Notes: a model not told the origin generated them from the sequence alone. A stretch of DNA of 64,000 bases from Welwitschia mirabilis (GCA_051453625.1 JBOZIK010000001.1:182585471-182649470); one strand, 5' to 3'; shown: positions 22,411 to 34,325, counted from the stretch's first letter. A program made the numbers and translations.

Positions 22411-23241
22411 TCCAATATAAACATGATAGAACCCTATCTTAGAGGTTTTTATTGATGAGAATGACTTCTTCATACCATTGTTTGAATTTTCTCTTAGCCG
22501 TTTCCATTGAAGGCCCTTATGATGTCACTTGATCATCTTTTAAACATATCTTATGAATTTATTTTTATGACTAGTCTTTGACTTGGACATTTCATATCAG
22601 TAAGATTGAATTCATCCAATCTTTAGACATTCACATATTTATGAACTTTAGTTTAAAGGAAGATGCTTTATTTTTTATGCTTTTCTTAATGATGAAAAGG
22701 CCTTAGATTATTTAAGGATGTTCTTTTATATCTNNNNNNNNNNNNNNNNNNNNNNNNNNNNNNNNNNNNNNNNNNNNNNNNNNNNNNNNNNNNNNNNNNN
22801 NNNNNNNNNNNNNNNNNNNNNNNNNNNNNNNNNTTTAATGGCTCTATTAAGGTTTTTAACTTAACCATTAAAGAAATTTAGAAAGTTAATGGGCAAAATC
22901 TAAAAATAAATGATTAACCTTCCAATATAAACATGATAGAACCCTATCTTAGAGGTTCTTATTGATGAGAATGACTTCTTCCTACCATTGTTTGAATTTT
23001 CTCTTAGCCTTTTCCATTGAAGGCCATTATGATGCCACTTGATCATCTTTCAAACATAGCTTATGAATTTATTTTTATGACTAGTCTTTAACTTGGACAT
23101 TTCATATCAGTAAGATTGAATTCATCCAATCTTTATACATTCACATATTTATGAACTTTAGTTTAAAGGAAGATGCTTTATTTTTTATGCTTTTCTTAAT
23201 GATGAAAAGACCTTAGATTATTTAAGAATGTTTTTTTATAT
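22324..23241. repeat. 410-bp block duplicated around a 100-N gap
   Basis: 22324-22733 (integrase tail and 3' region) recurs as 22834-23241 with few differences. The gap 22734-22833 is 100 N. Confidence 0.75.
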
Positions 23242-23306
23242 CTTTTATCTTAAGATTTCACTTTATCTTTTGGAGTGTTTGGTCATGTGAAATGTTTTCA
23301 TCTGTT

Positions 23307-23309
<3 letters not shown>

Positions 23310-23345
<36 letters not shown>
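23310..23345. repeat. (AC)n microsatellite
   Basis: Eighteen AC units run directly into the 205-N gap 23346-23550, so the tract is probably longer. An apparent frame of repeated His-Thr comes from this repeat and is not a gene. Confidence 0.9.
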
Positions 23346-23550
23346 NNNNNNNNNNNNNNNNNNNNNNNNNNNNNNNNNNNNNNNNNNNNNNNNNNNNNNN
23401 NNNNNNNNNNNNNNNNNNNNNNNNNNNNNNNNNNNNNNNNNNNNNNNNNNNNNNNNNNNNNNNNNNNNNNNNNNNNNNNNNNNNNNNNNNNNNNNNNNNN
23501 NNNNNNNNNNNNNNNNNNNNNNNNNNNNNNNNNNNNNNNNNNNNNNNNNN

Positions 23551-24569
23551 TAGATAATAAATTAATAAAAACTTAAACGCTATGAGATTAATGGTATTCC
23601 TATTATCATTAGAGATATTACTTATTTCCTAGACTCTTCATCTTTTTACATGATCATTTCATTTCTTAGAATTCAAATGATTGTTTTAAGATATAAATAG
23701 GTAAGTTTATTTTTGAACAACTCTTTGATCTTATCATTTATTATTTAAAGAATTTGATTTTAGCATTATTATAATCATTTCCTTATCAAATGGAATCTTT
23801 ATACATGAATTCATGCATTTTTAAATCAAGTGATGTTATAATTTCTTCTATGGAAGTTTGCTAGGTTAAAATGTAGGGTAGGTAGGTTATCTTCTTTATG
23901 TTGCCTTATGTCCATTCTTTTTTTTTTTCCTTTCATAATTCATTTAGTTGTTTCAAAGTTATTTCTATATTTTCTTATCATTTTAGGCCCTTATAATTAA
24001 ATGGTTTCCATGCTTAGTTTTTATTTCTTACTTATATGATTTTTTTTAACACTTTTGTGATCTTTATTTTTATTCTTTTTAAGTTCTACACCATGCTTAA
24101 TCATTTTTGTAATGGCACATTGGTTGGACATTCATGGATCTGCCTCATCCTAATTAGCACATTTTCACTAACTACTATTTCCATACATGTCAGAATATTT
24201 CATACATATTTATTTCTTTGAATTTGATACTCAGCTTTGCACTTGATTTAGAGATTTGTCCAAATTCAAAAACACATATCATCCACCTTCTCACTCATGT
24301 CTTCTTTATTTGTTTTATTAAGCTAATATGGGATATATTTTCTTTCTTGGGGTATGTAGGTAAGTTAGTGGAGGAAAACAAAACTCATTTTCATGGCTCA
24401 TTTTGAATTATTTTAGAGATTTTATGAGACATAATTTTTACATGTTATTTTGCTATGTGATGTGTTTGTGATTATTTGTGAACCTATTTTATAATTTCTA
24501 GATATATTTTTTAAAGATAATTTAACTTGTAATTATAGTTTTTTACTTGGTTTTTATTAGGGATTAACA
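23551..24569 (+). other. 3' untranslated region of element B
   Basis: Non-coding sequence related to the 3' region of D: blocks such as CTATGAGATTAATGG and TCATTAGAGATATTAC correspond to 45176-45220 and 57395-57440. Open stretches at 24036-24221 and 24218-24406 are short and have no recognisable product. No env-like protein was identified between integrase and the 3' LTR. Confidence 0.5.
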
Positions 24570-24588
24570 AAGGCTAAGTGAAGGGCTA
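24570..24588 (+). other. Polypurine tract of B
   Basis: AAGGCTAAGTGAAGGGCTA stands directly before the LTR start TGATGCAC. The same phrase in variant form precedes the LTRs of D at 46652 and 59075. Confidence 0.6.
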
Positions 24589-26046
24589 TGATGCACTACC
24601 AAATTGGGTATATTTGATAGAGTATTATGAGTTGTTTCATAGAACATTTACATAAATATAGATGTAAATCTGAGAATTAAGGAGAACTGATGGAAGATCT
24701 CAGAAATGTGTAATCCTTGACATGATTAGNNNNNNNNNNNNNNNNNNNNNNNNNNNNNNNNNNNNNNNNNNNNNNNNNNNNNNNNNNNNNNNNNNNNNNN
24801 NNNNNNNNNNNNNNNNNNNNNNNNNNNNNTGATAGAGTATTATGAGTTGTTTCGCAAAACATTTATACAAATATAGATGTAAATCTGAGAATTAAGGAGA
24901 AGTGATGGAAGATCTCAAAATGTGTAACTGTTAGCTGATGGATGACACTGTAACTGTTAGCTGATCTTTTATTCATTTCATCCATTTATTTTTTGTAATT
25001 GAGCACATTTTGTAGCACCTTTTGTGCATTAGTTTTACTTTATAATCCTATAAATACCACCCCCTTAACTCTCCTTTCCATCTTCATTTTCATCATACAT
25101 TCTTATGATAGGAGANNNNNNNNNNNNNNNNNNNNNNNNNNNNNNNNNNNNNNNNNNNNNNNNNNNNNNNNNNNNNNNNNNNNNNNNNNNNNNNNNNNNN
25201 NNNNNNNNNNNNNNNTAAATGCCACATTATATGCTAATGTGAACTAGATCTCATATTGCTGAGTCATCTTTTATAAAGGGTTATTATCATCATGGACATC
25301 TCCATGACATGTAAGATGATAATTGTAATGTTTGATCCATTGTTTCTTTGATCATCCTCATCATAGCCAGGATGACACTGTAACTGTTAGCTGATTTTTT
25401 TTTATTTCATCCATTTCTTTTTTGTAATTGATCACATTTTGTAGCACCTTTTGTGCATTGGTTTTGCTTTATAATCCTATAAATAAGACCACCCCCTTAA
25501 CTCGCCTTTCCATCTTCAGTTTCATCAAACATTCTTATGATAGGAGATCAAAGAACTAAAGATCCATCTTGCAAGTTACAAAAATACATTCCCTTGATGA
25601 AGGGTTATGGATCCTTCATTAAGGATCAACTATTTTGTAATCTAGATGCTGGTTCTATCTTAATACCAGACTCTATTTTCATTATGCATTTTAATTTTAT
25701 TATATTTCCCTTATAGTTTATGTTGCCCTTGACCTAATGATAGTTTCATTAATGATATAGGTCTTAAGAGCATCCTTTGTTAAATCTGAAATAAATTGCT
25801 TTAGATTTATTTTGCACTTCATTTAGATTTAGTTGCACTTGCATTTGCATCACATCTTTATTTCTTGCATTATTCCTAAGTTTTGGTTATGATATTCTTT
25901 AAATATTAGTTCTCATTCTTCTCTCATAAGTCTTCAATGAAATATGATATTTGGGTCACTTTCATTCATACTATAATATCTATTTTGCAATCTATATTTT
26001 AATTGATAGGATTTAAAGTCAATTTGCAAAAATATGCACTGCAACA
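24589..26046 (+). repeat. 3' LTR of element B, with two gaps
   Basis: It starts TGATGCACTACC and ends CACTGCAACA. The gaps 24730-24829 and 25116-25215 are both 100 N with repeated flanks (24614-24729 versus 24830-24930; 24945-25115 versus 25378-25551), which inflates the length to 1,458 against 1,110 in the 5' LTR. The TATA box is at 25478-25485 and its duplicate at 25049-25056. The motif TCATCC...GGATGA is perfect at 25352-25375. Confidence 0.8.
25478..25485 (+). promoter_or_regulatory. TATA box in 3' LTR of B
   Basis: TATAAATA in the context ATCCTATAAATAAGACC. The duplicate at 25049-25056 lies left of a gap. Confidence 0.55.
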
Positions 26047-26519
26047 TAGTTTACATTGAATTGTTGTCAATTCTAAAATGCTTTATAACTTTAGATATAT
26101 AGATCATTCACAAGAAAGGCCTTAAGAAAATCAGACAATTAATTGATGAGGTTCTCAACCTTATAATTTTGAAAGTAGCTTTAACTTTAATCAATCTAAA
26201 TAAACCTTGAAAGAATATCTTCAACCATAATGTTCAGGTATTTATTCTTTATTATCTAACTTTTTAATACTAATAGAATTAAGTTTAAACTAATAATTAT
26301 TCAAAATTTTCACATTTTTATGGTTTAGAATCTAACAATTCTTACTTGCATTTTTAAGAATTTAAGTATGTCCTCTCTATAATATCTTAAAGACCAAATA
26401 TGTTTAATTCACTTAGATTGACTTTGTTCCCTTTTTTTCTCAAACAGAAAGTGAGAGCTTGACTATATAATCTAAAAACTATTTGTATCACTACTTGAGC
26501 TAAATTTAATTAAGGAAGA
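26047..26519 (+). other. Internal DNA of C right of B, unassigned
   Basis: It begins with TAGTT, the likely right target duplication of B. It should correspond to the N-terminal gag of C, but I could not read a gag motif here. Confidence 0.35.
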
Positions 26520-28095
26520 GTCATAAGTTTTTTTATTCTTTAATGAAAGGATTTCATTCAACCATAACTATCTTATAGAAATGATGTGTAAAGGTAGCTA
26601 CTTAGACTTAGAAATTGATAAATATTGGTATTTTATTAAGACTATACTTAAGAGTTCAAAGAACTAGGAGAAGCCTAATGAGCTAACATGATCATAATAT
26701 CTAGTAAGTCCACTAGGATTTTCAAAATTCTTGACAATAATTAAGTTAATCAAAACTTAAAATATCTTTCTAAGAAAATTAAAACTCTTAGTAAATTCCC
26801 TAAACCTATTATTCTACCTCCTCATTACAACATTTATCCTATGGATACTCATAAAACATTAGATTGCCTATCCATACCCATGTTATGATGTGTAGTAAAA
26901 GAGTAATTCAATGATGTGGAATAACAATGGCAAAATTAAAGAGCAAATAATTCCTATTCAAATACTTATAACCCTAGATGAATAAACTACTTAAATTTTT
27001 ATGTAAATAAGATAATTCTAATCAAGCCTTAAATAGTCAACCTAAGAGTTAAAACCCTCCCTTAACTTTTAACTCTTTAGAGGCTATACTTCATAAGTTT
27101 ATGAGATATTGACATTACATAAATACCTCATATAACAATTTAATGGAAAAACCTTTTCCACTTTATAAAAGTTAAAGAAAGGTATGTAATAGTTAATNNN
27201 NNNNNNNNNNNNNNNNNNNNNNNNNNNNNNNNNNNNNNNNNNNNNNNNNNNNNNNNNNNNNNNNNNNNNNNNNNNNNNNNNNNNNNNNNNNNNNNNNAAT
27301 TCAATGATGTGGGATAACAATGGCAAAATTAAAGAGCAAATAATTCCTATTCAAATACTTATGACCCTAGATGAATAAACTACTTAAATTTTTTATGTAA
27401 ATAATATAATCCTAATCAAACCTTAAATAGTCAACCTAAGAGTTAAAACCTTCCCTTAACGTTTAACTCTTTAGAGGCTATACTTCATAAGTTTATGAGA
27501 TATTAACATTACATAAATACCTCATATAATAATTTAATGAAAAAACCTTTTCCACTTTATAAAAGTTAAAGCAAGGTATGTAATAGTTAAGCCAAATCAT
27601 CACACATATCCTTACATCACTCAACCAATATAAGAAGGCAAAACTTGTTACTACACATGAGCATGAACTTGGTAGTTATACGTTAATGGAATATGCATAA
27701 ATTAAGAAAAATAGAGTTATCAATTTAAGAAATTATAAATAAATCAACAAATAGATAGAAAAGAAACAACCTCAAGAAGAAGAAGTAGAAGAAAGTAAAA
27801 GAGGTAGAAAAGAAACATGAAGTAGAAGAATTTATTCCAACCTAGAAAAAATCCCTATCCTTTCCTTAATAAGTTAGAGAACTTTAATTAACTATAAAGA
27901 AATAAAAAGTACTAGAAATTTTTAGGGAACTAAAGATTAATATCCCTATTATGAAAGCTATCAGACGAGTACTTTCATTTGCTAAATCCTTGAAATATCT
28001 ATGTACTATTATAAGAAAGATAAACATCAAGAGTAAAGCCTTACTTTCTTAATAGAATAGTGTTATTATTTAGAACCAAATCCCCCTAAAATACA
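26520..28095 (+). pseudogene. Ty3/gypsy gag relic of element C
   Basis: Readable blocks: EMMCKGSYLDLEIDKYWYFI (about 26580), like the CGG-FLDK-P-EA-EFF region of plant gag; then VNQNLKYLSKKIKTL (about 26740); HYNIYPMDTHKTLDCLSI (about 26822), like the C-I-C-S--H-T--CP knuckle region with most cysteines lost; and ANNSYSNTYNP (about 26944), matching the well-known PYSNTYNPGWRNHPNF segment. Further on, KIFRELKINIPIMKAIRRVL and SFAKSLKYL (about 27925-28000) correspond to LEMFKKLHINIPF-EAL-QMPKYAKFLK before the protease. The frame is broken throughout, and part is duplicated around the gap 27198-27297. Confidence 0.65.
26910..27586. repeat. 290-bp block duplicated around a 100-N gap
   Basis: 26910-27197 recurs as 27298-27586 with a few substitutions. 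The gap is 27198-27297. Confidence 0.8.
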
Positions 28096-28455
28096 AATAT
28101 TTTGGATGTCCTACCATAGTTATTACAATTGAAAATGCAAACTTCCAACAAGCCTTGTTATATCTTGAAGCTAGTGTTGATATTTTACCTGATAATATCT
28201 ATAAGAAACTTGGTTTAAATGATCTTAAAGATATCAAACTTTAATTACAATTCACTAATAACTCTTTAAAAGCACCTTTAGACATAGTAGAGGATGTTAT
28301 TATTCAAGTTGAAAATCACTACTTTCTCATGGACTGTAGTTTTGAAGATGGAAATCACTAGAATCATACTATTTTAATGATCTTGGTTGGATCTTTTCTT
28401 ACCACTGATAGTGTTTTTATGGATTATAAAAATGATTTTATGAGTGTTTAATTTT
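28096..28455 (+). pseudogene. Retropepsin-like protease relic of C
   Basis: A long open run reads PKYKYFGCPTIVITI, ENANFQQALLYLEASVDILP, DNIYKKLGLNDLKDIKL, a stop, LQFTNNSLKAPLDIVEDVII and QVENHYFLMDCSFED, then VGSFLTTDSVFMDYKNDFM. This is the plant Ty3/gypsy aspartic protease with its LADRS, EDVLV-V, VDF and GRPFLAT equivalents. The active-site stretch DLGAS is YLEAS here, so the catalytic Asp and Gly are gone. It is the clearest coding relic of element C. Confidence 0.75.
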
Positions 28456-29170
28456 ATAACGTGATCAATTTTTTAAACATTTTTAACACCATAAAGCAAC
28501 TTGATTATTTAAAAGAACTTGAGTTTACTGAAAGTCTTAATGATGATCTTAATCCTTCTTCTTATGAGAAAATCATTTTCACTCTTTTTCTACTTATATT
28601 TAATTTTGATTCATATGTTAATATTGAAAATGATATTTCTCTTAATATAAACTAATCTTTTAAATATTTTAAATACATCTTTAATGATAACCCTATTCAT
28701 TATTTAATTTTTAATTCATGTATGTCCTCATCTAGGAAAAACGTTTTTCAAGAATTATTGATTAAGGATGAGAAAGGAATAGGATGATCCTCATATAATC
28801 TAGAATATTTGAATCTTAATGTGTATTATTTTCATACTCTTTTTGAGTTTTTCAACTCATGCATGGAGTCTTATCATGAAAACTTTTATAGTTGTAGTTT
28901 ATCACTTGATCATTCATCTTATTTCTTTAAGTTTAAAAATCATAATCCTTTATGATTTTTCTCTTTGTTCATGATTGATGATCCTTCTTATGAGTCTAAC
29001 TTGGTTTTATCAAATGACTTTGGATCAAAATTACCTACTCTAGCCTTAGGATGTTTGAATTAAGTTATGAAAAACACAAATGTATTTAAGAATTCTTCTT
29101 TTATAGAAAACCCTAGTCATAATCATTTATCTTATTTACACTTTATCATTTTGTACTCATCTAAATAACC
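28456..29170 (+). pseudogene. Post-protease coding relic of C, function unknown
   Basis: From 28461 a frame reads NVINFLNIFNTIKQLDYLKE and LEFTESLNDDLNPSSYEK, like the linker that follows protease in plant Ty3/gypsy pol (FN-F-A-KHP-D--ECF-ID-VE-LV). It then continues about 170 further codons with few stops, rich in Ser, Phe, Tyr and Asn, and without a motif I know. No reverse transcriptase follows. Confidence 0.4.
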
Positions 29171-32100
29171 TCTATATAACCCTTCATTACCCACATTTCA
29201 TCCACTATTTCCATGATTTTATAAGTTCATGATATTTAATAATATTTAATAATGGTCTTTTCTTTAATCTATTGATAAAAAGGTCCTTTAACATTTTAAA
29301 TTTTAATTCAGATTTTATAGGTTTTCTTTTCTTCATAAGCTAGTTATTTGAATTTTTAAATTATTTATTAAAATTTTTTGCCATTAAGATCTCCAATTTG
29401 AAATTTAAAAAAAGATGTATTTTCTTCTTTCATGATGTTTCCTCATTTCAAATCATTTGTGGGGATGAGATTATTTTTCTATTAAGCTAATAAGCCTATG
29501 ACCCTCTTTCATGTGCTATGAATATGGGAAAAAAATAGTAATAGTGAAGAAAATTTTAAAAATATTGAATCTCTTTAATCACATTTGATCATGATCAATT
29601 TTATTAGGTTTAGTTAACTACATTAAGGCTATGCACTCCTACTAGCAATGTAGCTCCAATGATTCATTAGTGACATATTTAACTGCATCAAGGCTATAAA
29701 CACTCACTAGTAATGCATCATCAAATCCTTCTTGTATAACATTTTAAATTAGTTGGAAGGAAGTACTAATATGATTAAATGTATAAAACTTCCTATAAAA
29801 GAGGAAGGATGAGGAATAAAATTAAAGTGGAATTAAATAAATATTTTGTTTTCTTGTTTTAATAAATTAAACTTAAGTTTCTATGGCTACTTATGGATTT
29901 TCAAATATTTACTAGTTAATACATTTTTGTATCTTGGTAAAGAATCCACCAAAATTATATAAATAAAATAGGATCATTAGCTTGCATTCATCATGTTTCA
30001 TTTATTCATAGGATGCATTATAGGGTTTTTCATCTCATTTACCCATTTCATCCTATTTTCATAACATTTATTTTCATCATTTACACCATATCCTTTTTTT
30101 TCCTTCTATGAAAAAGTACACTAAGAAATACATTATGTCTTCTATGATTTAACTCCTTTATACATGTCTAGATATAAGGTAAATTTAATCTAGACCTTTG
30201 ATAAAATTTAGTAATCTAATGGATCAAATTTTACCCACTTTCTAAGAACTCATGTTTTTTGTAATCCTCATGCTATTATATTCCATCTCATATTTCGCTA
30301 ACTCATGCATCCACACTTTGTCAGCATCATTGTTTGCACTTCTTGGTTTTATTATCTATATTTTTTTAGGTATATTTGATTTCTACTTATAGCTATATTT
30401 TAGGATCCACTGGTTTCTTTGTGTAATGATGGGTATTAAATTTAAAATCATTCTTTTTTCTTTTTAATCCATTTTTTACTTTCCTAGATTCTTATTCATC
30501 TCTCTTTTATTTTGATTTCTTTTTCTTTCTTTAGTTTTATTATTTTAGTCCACCATAAGTAAAAGAGTAGGATTATTTTAAGAAGAATAAATTTCCACAT
30601 CCTTCTTTACCTTATTTTCCCTTTCTATCTTAATAAAATTAATTAAGAAATTAGAACTACCTTTTAAAGGAGGATGACACTAATTTCCGAGTGTAGTTTT
30701 AAAATCTTACAAGAATACAATAATAGATGAAGCTAATCCTTAGGTAATCAATTCTTCTATTCATTACACTTTCTTTTTTATTTTCCTTGGTGATGTATAA
30801 GCATTAATAAGAATAAACATCATGATAATTTACCTTGCATGCTTACGAAATCCCTTAGTTTATATTGTGTTGTCCTTAATGTTGAATATGCACCAAATAG
30901 AAAAGAATCTTACCTTATAAATACCTTTACAAGAATCAATTAGCATTTTTTAGATTTATCCTTCAAAATGTATTACCTATAACATATTTGAATGATGCCT
31001 ATAATTGTCAACTTGATATGATTAGAATCATCTAATACAATAACCCCTTTGACATGGCCAAATACCTTTCATACAACAATATCAAATAATATGAGCCATA
31101 GGAGTAGTCTTTTCCTTTCATGTTTAGTTTTAAACTTTATTTATAATGCCTTAACTCACACTTTAGAATTTGAGAAATATGATGGAACCTTCATAGAAAC
31201 CATTACACTTAATAATATTACCCAACTTAGTAAGCATAAAAATTAAAATTGGATTATAGGGGAGTCTTCATGAGATTTAAGAAGAATAAGAACTTTTTCA
31301 AAGAATCGCTCATCCTTCTTAAGCTCCTTACTCTTATTATTCTTCACTCACTATGCAAAGAAAGGGAAAAGCTTTCATTGATGAATCCTCTCATGCCCCT
31401 TGTTCTCTACCTTGTTTTCCTTCTCTTTCTATCATCTATTATCATTCCTACACCACTCCCAATGATATGTTTTTAAAGGAAGTACACAAATGATAAATGA
31501 TTTGGATTACAAAGTTAAAGGAAAAAATGAATAAGTTTGTCAAGAAACAAAAGAAAATTTCAAATAACTAAGAGGAAATAAATCAAAAGTTGAAAAGATT
31601 AGCTTCTAATAGAATATTCATGAGCTAAAATTACCTCTCTCTTTTACCCTTCTCCACTTACATGTTTTCAAGTTTTGTAGCTACATTATAATGGAATTTT
31701 CTTATTGTAGTAACATTTTTACTTAATGAAAAATTAATATGAATACCTAATCTTATTCTAATTTTATATAAACATTTAATTGAAAAAATTTTAGCTCTAT
31801 TTTAAGGCTTCATAAATAAATATTATTAATATAACTCTGAATAGAGATAATGCCACCAACTTCAATAACTAATACCACTCCTTTAACTTGTGAAAATTAA
31901 TCCTCATTTGACTAATACATTTTATATTTAAATTTTAATTTTTCTAGTGCTAGGGCCTATATTAAAAATTCACAAGAATTAATTACCACAAAATCATCAT
32001 TCATTTCTACATTCCTAAAAATCACATTCTATTTTTCATCTCTCACTCTTTTTTAGTCATTTTTTAATCATCTATGTAGCAAATATTTTAGATTCAAAGA

Positions 32101-32270
32101 TTTTACTTATTATAATTAAAGAGTTATTTTGATTAATAATCTTTATTTTGCATTAGCTTCCATTTTTAGTCCTTTTATTCCATTGTTAATTACATTAGAG
32201 CATGAATCATTCATTCTTCATTGCTTCTCCACTTCATTTTATTACATCCTTTTAACTTTGAGGATAAAGT
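29171..32270 (+). other. 3' internal region of C, no recognised gene
   Basis: About 3.1 kb of decayed AT-rich sequence. It contains a twofold repeat of about 64 bp at 29614-29738 (AAGGCTATGCACTC / AAGGCTATAAACACTC) and short open stretches at 31049-31246, 31249-31476 and 31353-31490 without family resemblance. I searched for RT (FLDGYSG, FMDD), RNase H and integrase motifs on both strands and saw none. Confidence 0.4.
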
Positions 32271-32271
32271 T

Positions 32272-32290
32272 TAGCTTTGGTGGGGGGAAG
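32272..32290 (+). other. Internal polypurine tract of C
   Basis: TTTGGTGGGGGGAAG follows GAGGATAAAGTTTAG. The phrase resembles the GAGGACAA-GTTTAGTTTTGGTGTGGGGG sequence known near the 3' end of plant Ty3/gypsy elements, about 200 bp before the LTR. Confidence 0.4.
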
Positions 32291-32469
32291 TAACATCCAC
32301 ACTTAATATCTATCTCTCATGTGTTATTTTCTTTTTTAAGTGCAAATTCAAGTTTAAATTAGCCCTTTTTTTTTGAATTCCTTTATCATTTCTTGATTAT
32401 ACTTGATTGATTTACTTTGTAATTTTTTCTATGTTGAATAATCTTTGACATACCTTTTTTGCTAAAGGA

Positions 32470-32494
32470 CTAGAAAAAGGTTGGCTAAGGGGTA
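32470..32494 (+). other. Polypurine tract of C
   Basis: ACTAGAAAAAGG, then TTGGCTAAGGGGTA, directly before the LTR start. It is related to the AAGGCTAAG-G tract of B and D. Confidence 0.5.
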
Positions 32495-33382
32495 TGAAAA
32501 CATGCAAAGATTGATGTTTACATTAAGGAATCTAGGCCTTATTAGCATGCTTAATTAATCATTACAATACTTTTATGAATTTGTTATACTTCAAATCATG
32601 TAAATCTAGTTTTACCAATAATTTACCTTAACACTATCATTTTGTAATATATTTACATCATCTAGAGTATTTGGGGAAAAAATGGAGGTGTGTTAAGCAT
32701 TATTGAAAATTGCATCAGTTCTAGTAATAGTAGAGCTAGTTATAAAAGTAGTAGTATTAGCTTTTATGCATAAAATTGATTCATACTTATGTTCATCAAT
32801 CTTTTTGATGAAATAAATCCGTTCAAAAATTTCTAAAATTAAATAATAAATGAAGATTAATTTCTAAGAAGAATCCCTTAAATTAGCCCTATGATTAAAC
32901 TATAAACCCATACACTTTGAACCTTCTGAAGAATAATATCATTAGGATAGAACTAAATAAGCCTCATGTGTATGGAAAATGTGATTATGCCACTTTACTT
33001 GAGATAGAACTACATGAGCCTCATGTCCATGGTAGATGAAATTATACCTTTGTGCTTAAGCTAGAGTAGAAGCTATGTGAAATTGCTTACAGAACTTGTG
33101 TATTTCTTAAATTTGTTATGCTAGTATTGATGCTATGTCCCTTTCCGATATCTCTTATATATTTCTAGTCTCTTATGATTATTATCATTGTGATTGATTT
33201 ATTTATATCTAATGAATCTATCTATGTGAAAAGACAACATTAATACTACACTACAAATAGAGGTCTTAATATTATTAGTAAAAGTTAAATTTTCTCATAC
33301 ATGATTTGTATCCCTAGGGAGATATTTCTTATTATAATATATTAATGATAGAGATGAGGCTAGTCATATTTCATTATAAATA
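32495..33382 (+). repeat. Right LTR of element C
   Basis: Starts TGAAAACATGC after the polypurine tract and aligns to the left LTR at 8758. It contains the repeated unit of about 60 bp with CCTCATGTCCATGGTAGAT. The end is set by the match TCATATTTCATTATAAATA and the following CTTCC. Confidence 0.6.
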
Positions 33383-33866
33383 CTTCCTCTTAAACCTTAA
33401 CTTATCAAGTTCATTATGGATTAGATCATGATAACATAATTTCACTCACCACATGAGAAGTGCTAAAATTCCTTGGTTAATTTTTCCCCTTCATAGGTTA
33501 CTCATAAGGATGATAAGTAGGATTTAACTCCTAAAAATTATCAAATAATTACAAGTTACAAATCAAAATATGAATAAAATAAGCTCACTTAAGAACATAT
33601 ATAACTTGGTATTTACATAGTTCTAAATCAAGAAATCTTAGGATGAAGTAATGCACACTTAAAATTAAAAAACAAAAAAATAATTTTTATTGAGAAATAA
33701 GAACTACATTACATTAAAGACAAAGTTTTAACTAAATAAATATTAAGCTATTATTAAATCTAATCACTCCTAAAGGAGGATCTTAGGATAACATCATAAA
33801 TATTACTCCTTTTAAAGATTTTGCCAATAAGAGATTAATAGAGATTTAGCTTATATAATTAGGGAT
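33383..33866. other. Unassigned sequence between C and H
   Basis: AT-rich, non-coding in appearance; nothing recognised. Confidence 0.3.
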
Positions 33867-34301
33867 TATAATATTTCAAGTGACTAAATTTTTATTTTAA
33901 TAAGGAACATTGAAAATTAGAAATAACAAGAAAATTGAAATATTAATTGGATATAAATCAAAATATATCTTTCTTAAAATAGTCGTAATCTAGACTTACA
34001 TCTCATTATAGCCCTAGAATAGTGGTCAAAGTTAAAAATGTGAACTACAACTTTATCCCTCCTTTAAAGACGCTTGAAATTAGCCAATATTATTGTTAGT
34101 TACATCCATCCAATTTATTCACCTCCACCTAATATCATAAGATTATGAATAAAATGAAGAGACATGATATTATAAATCCAAGGGTTACATCTTTTCATTA
34201 TAATAGTGGTTATCTTTTAATTATAATAGTAGTTATCCTTGATCATACTTTAATTATACTTAAGAATAATTACCTAATTAAAGTGATTTTAGAACATTAC
34301 A
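33867..34301 (-). repeat. 3' LTR of element H
   Basis: It aligns to 38000-38412 through TTTTTATTTTAATAAGGAAC, ATAGCCCTAGA-TAGTGGT and CACCTAATTAAAGTGATTTT-like blocks. Confidence 0.6.
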
Positions 34302-34325
34302 TTACATTTCCCTTAATTTTCTTAC
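34302..34325 (-). other. Polypurine tract of H
   Basis: On the minus strand AAGAAAATTAAGGGAAATG stands just before the LTR, preceded by CTTGAGGACGAGT. Confidence 0.5.

Larger units (their letters stand above)
13982..26046 (+). mobile_element. Athila-like Ty3/gypsy retrotransposon B, nearly complete
   Basis: The order is 5' LTR, tRNA-Asp-type primer site, leader with repeated motif, gag, protease, reverse transcriptase, RNase H, integrase, a 2-kb 3' region, polypurine tract, and 3' LTR. The ends are TGATGCA and GCAACA. The flanks are TAGAT (13977-13981) and TAGTT (26047-26051), a target duplication with one change. The length of about 12 kb suits the Athila group even after allowing for duplicated gap flanks. 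All frames are broken and key catalytic residues are replaced, so the copy is dead. It sits inside element C. Gaps lie at 15285, 16979, 17694, 19234, 22734, 23346, 24730 and 25116. Confidence 0.85.
8758..33382 (+). mobile_element. Athila-like element C, split by nested elements G and B
   Basis: Two related direct repeats (8758-10020 and 32495-33382) act as LTRs. The left one is followed by a tRNA-Asp-type primer-binding site and the right one is preceded by a purine-rich tract. The flanks CTTTC (8753-8757) and CTTCC (33383-33387) could be a target duplication with one change. Element G (10208-13285) and element B (13982-26046) lie inside, so C is the oldest of the three. C's own DNA is 8758-10207, 13286-13981 and 26047-33382. 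It holds gag and protease relics, but I found no reverse transcriptase, RNase H or integrase. The nesting is inferred from boundaries read by eye. Confidence 0.65.

Noticed and set aside
23275-23576. Frame with repeated His-Thr
   Set aside because: It is the translation of the (AC)n microsatellite plus a gap.
22410-24569. An env-like gene between integrase and 3' LTR of B
   Set aside because: Some Athila elements have one, but here only short open stretches without signal peptide, transmembrane pattern or family resemblance are present.
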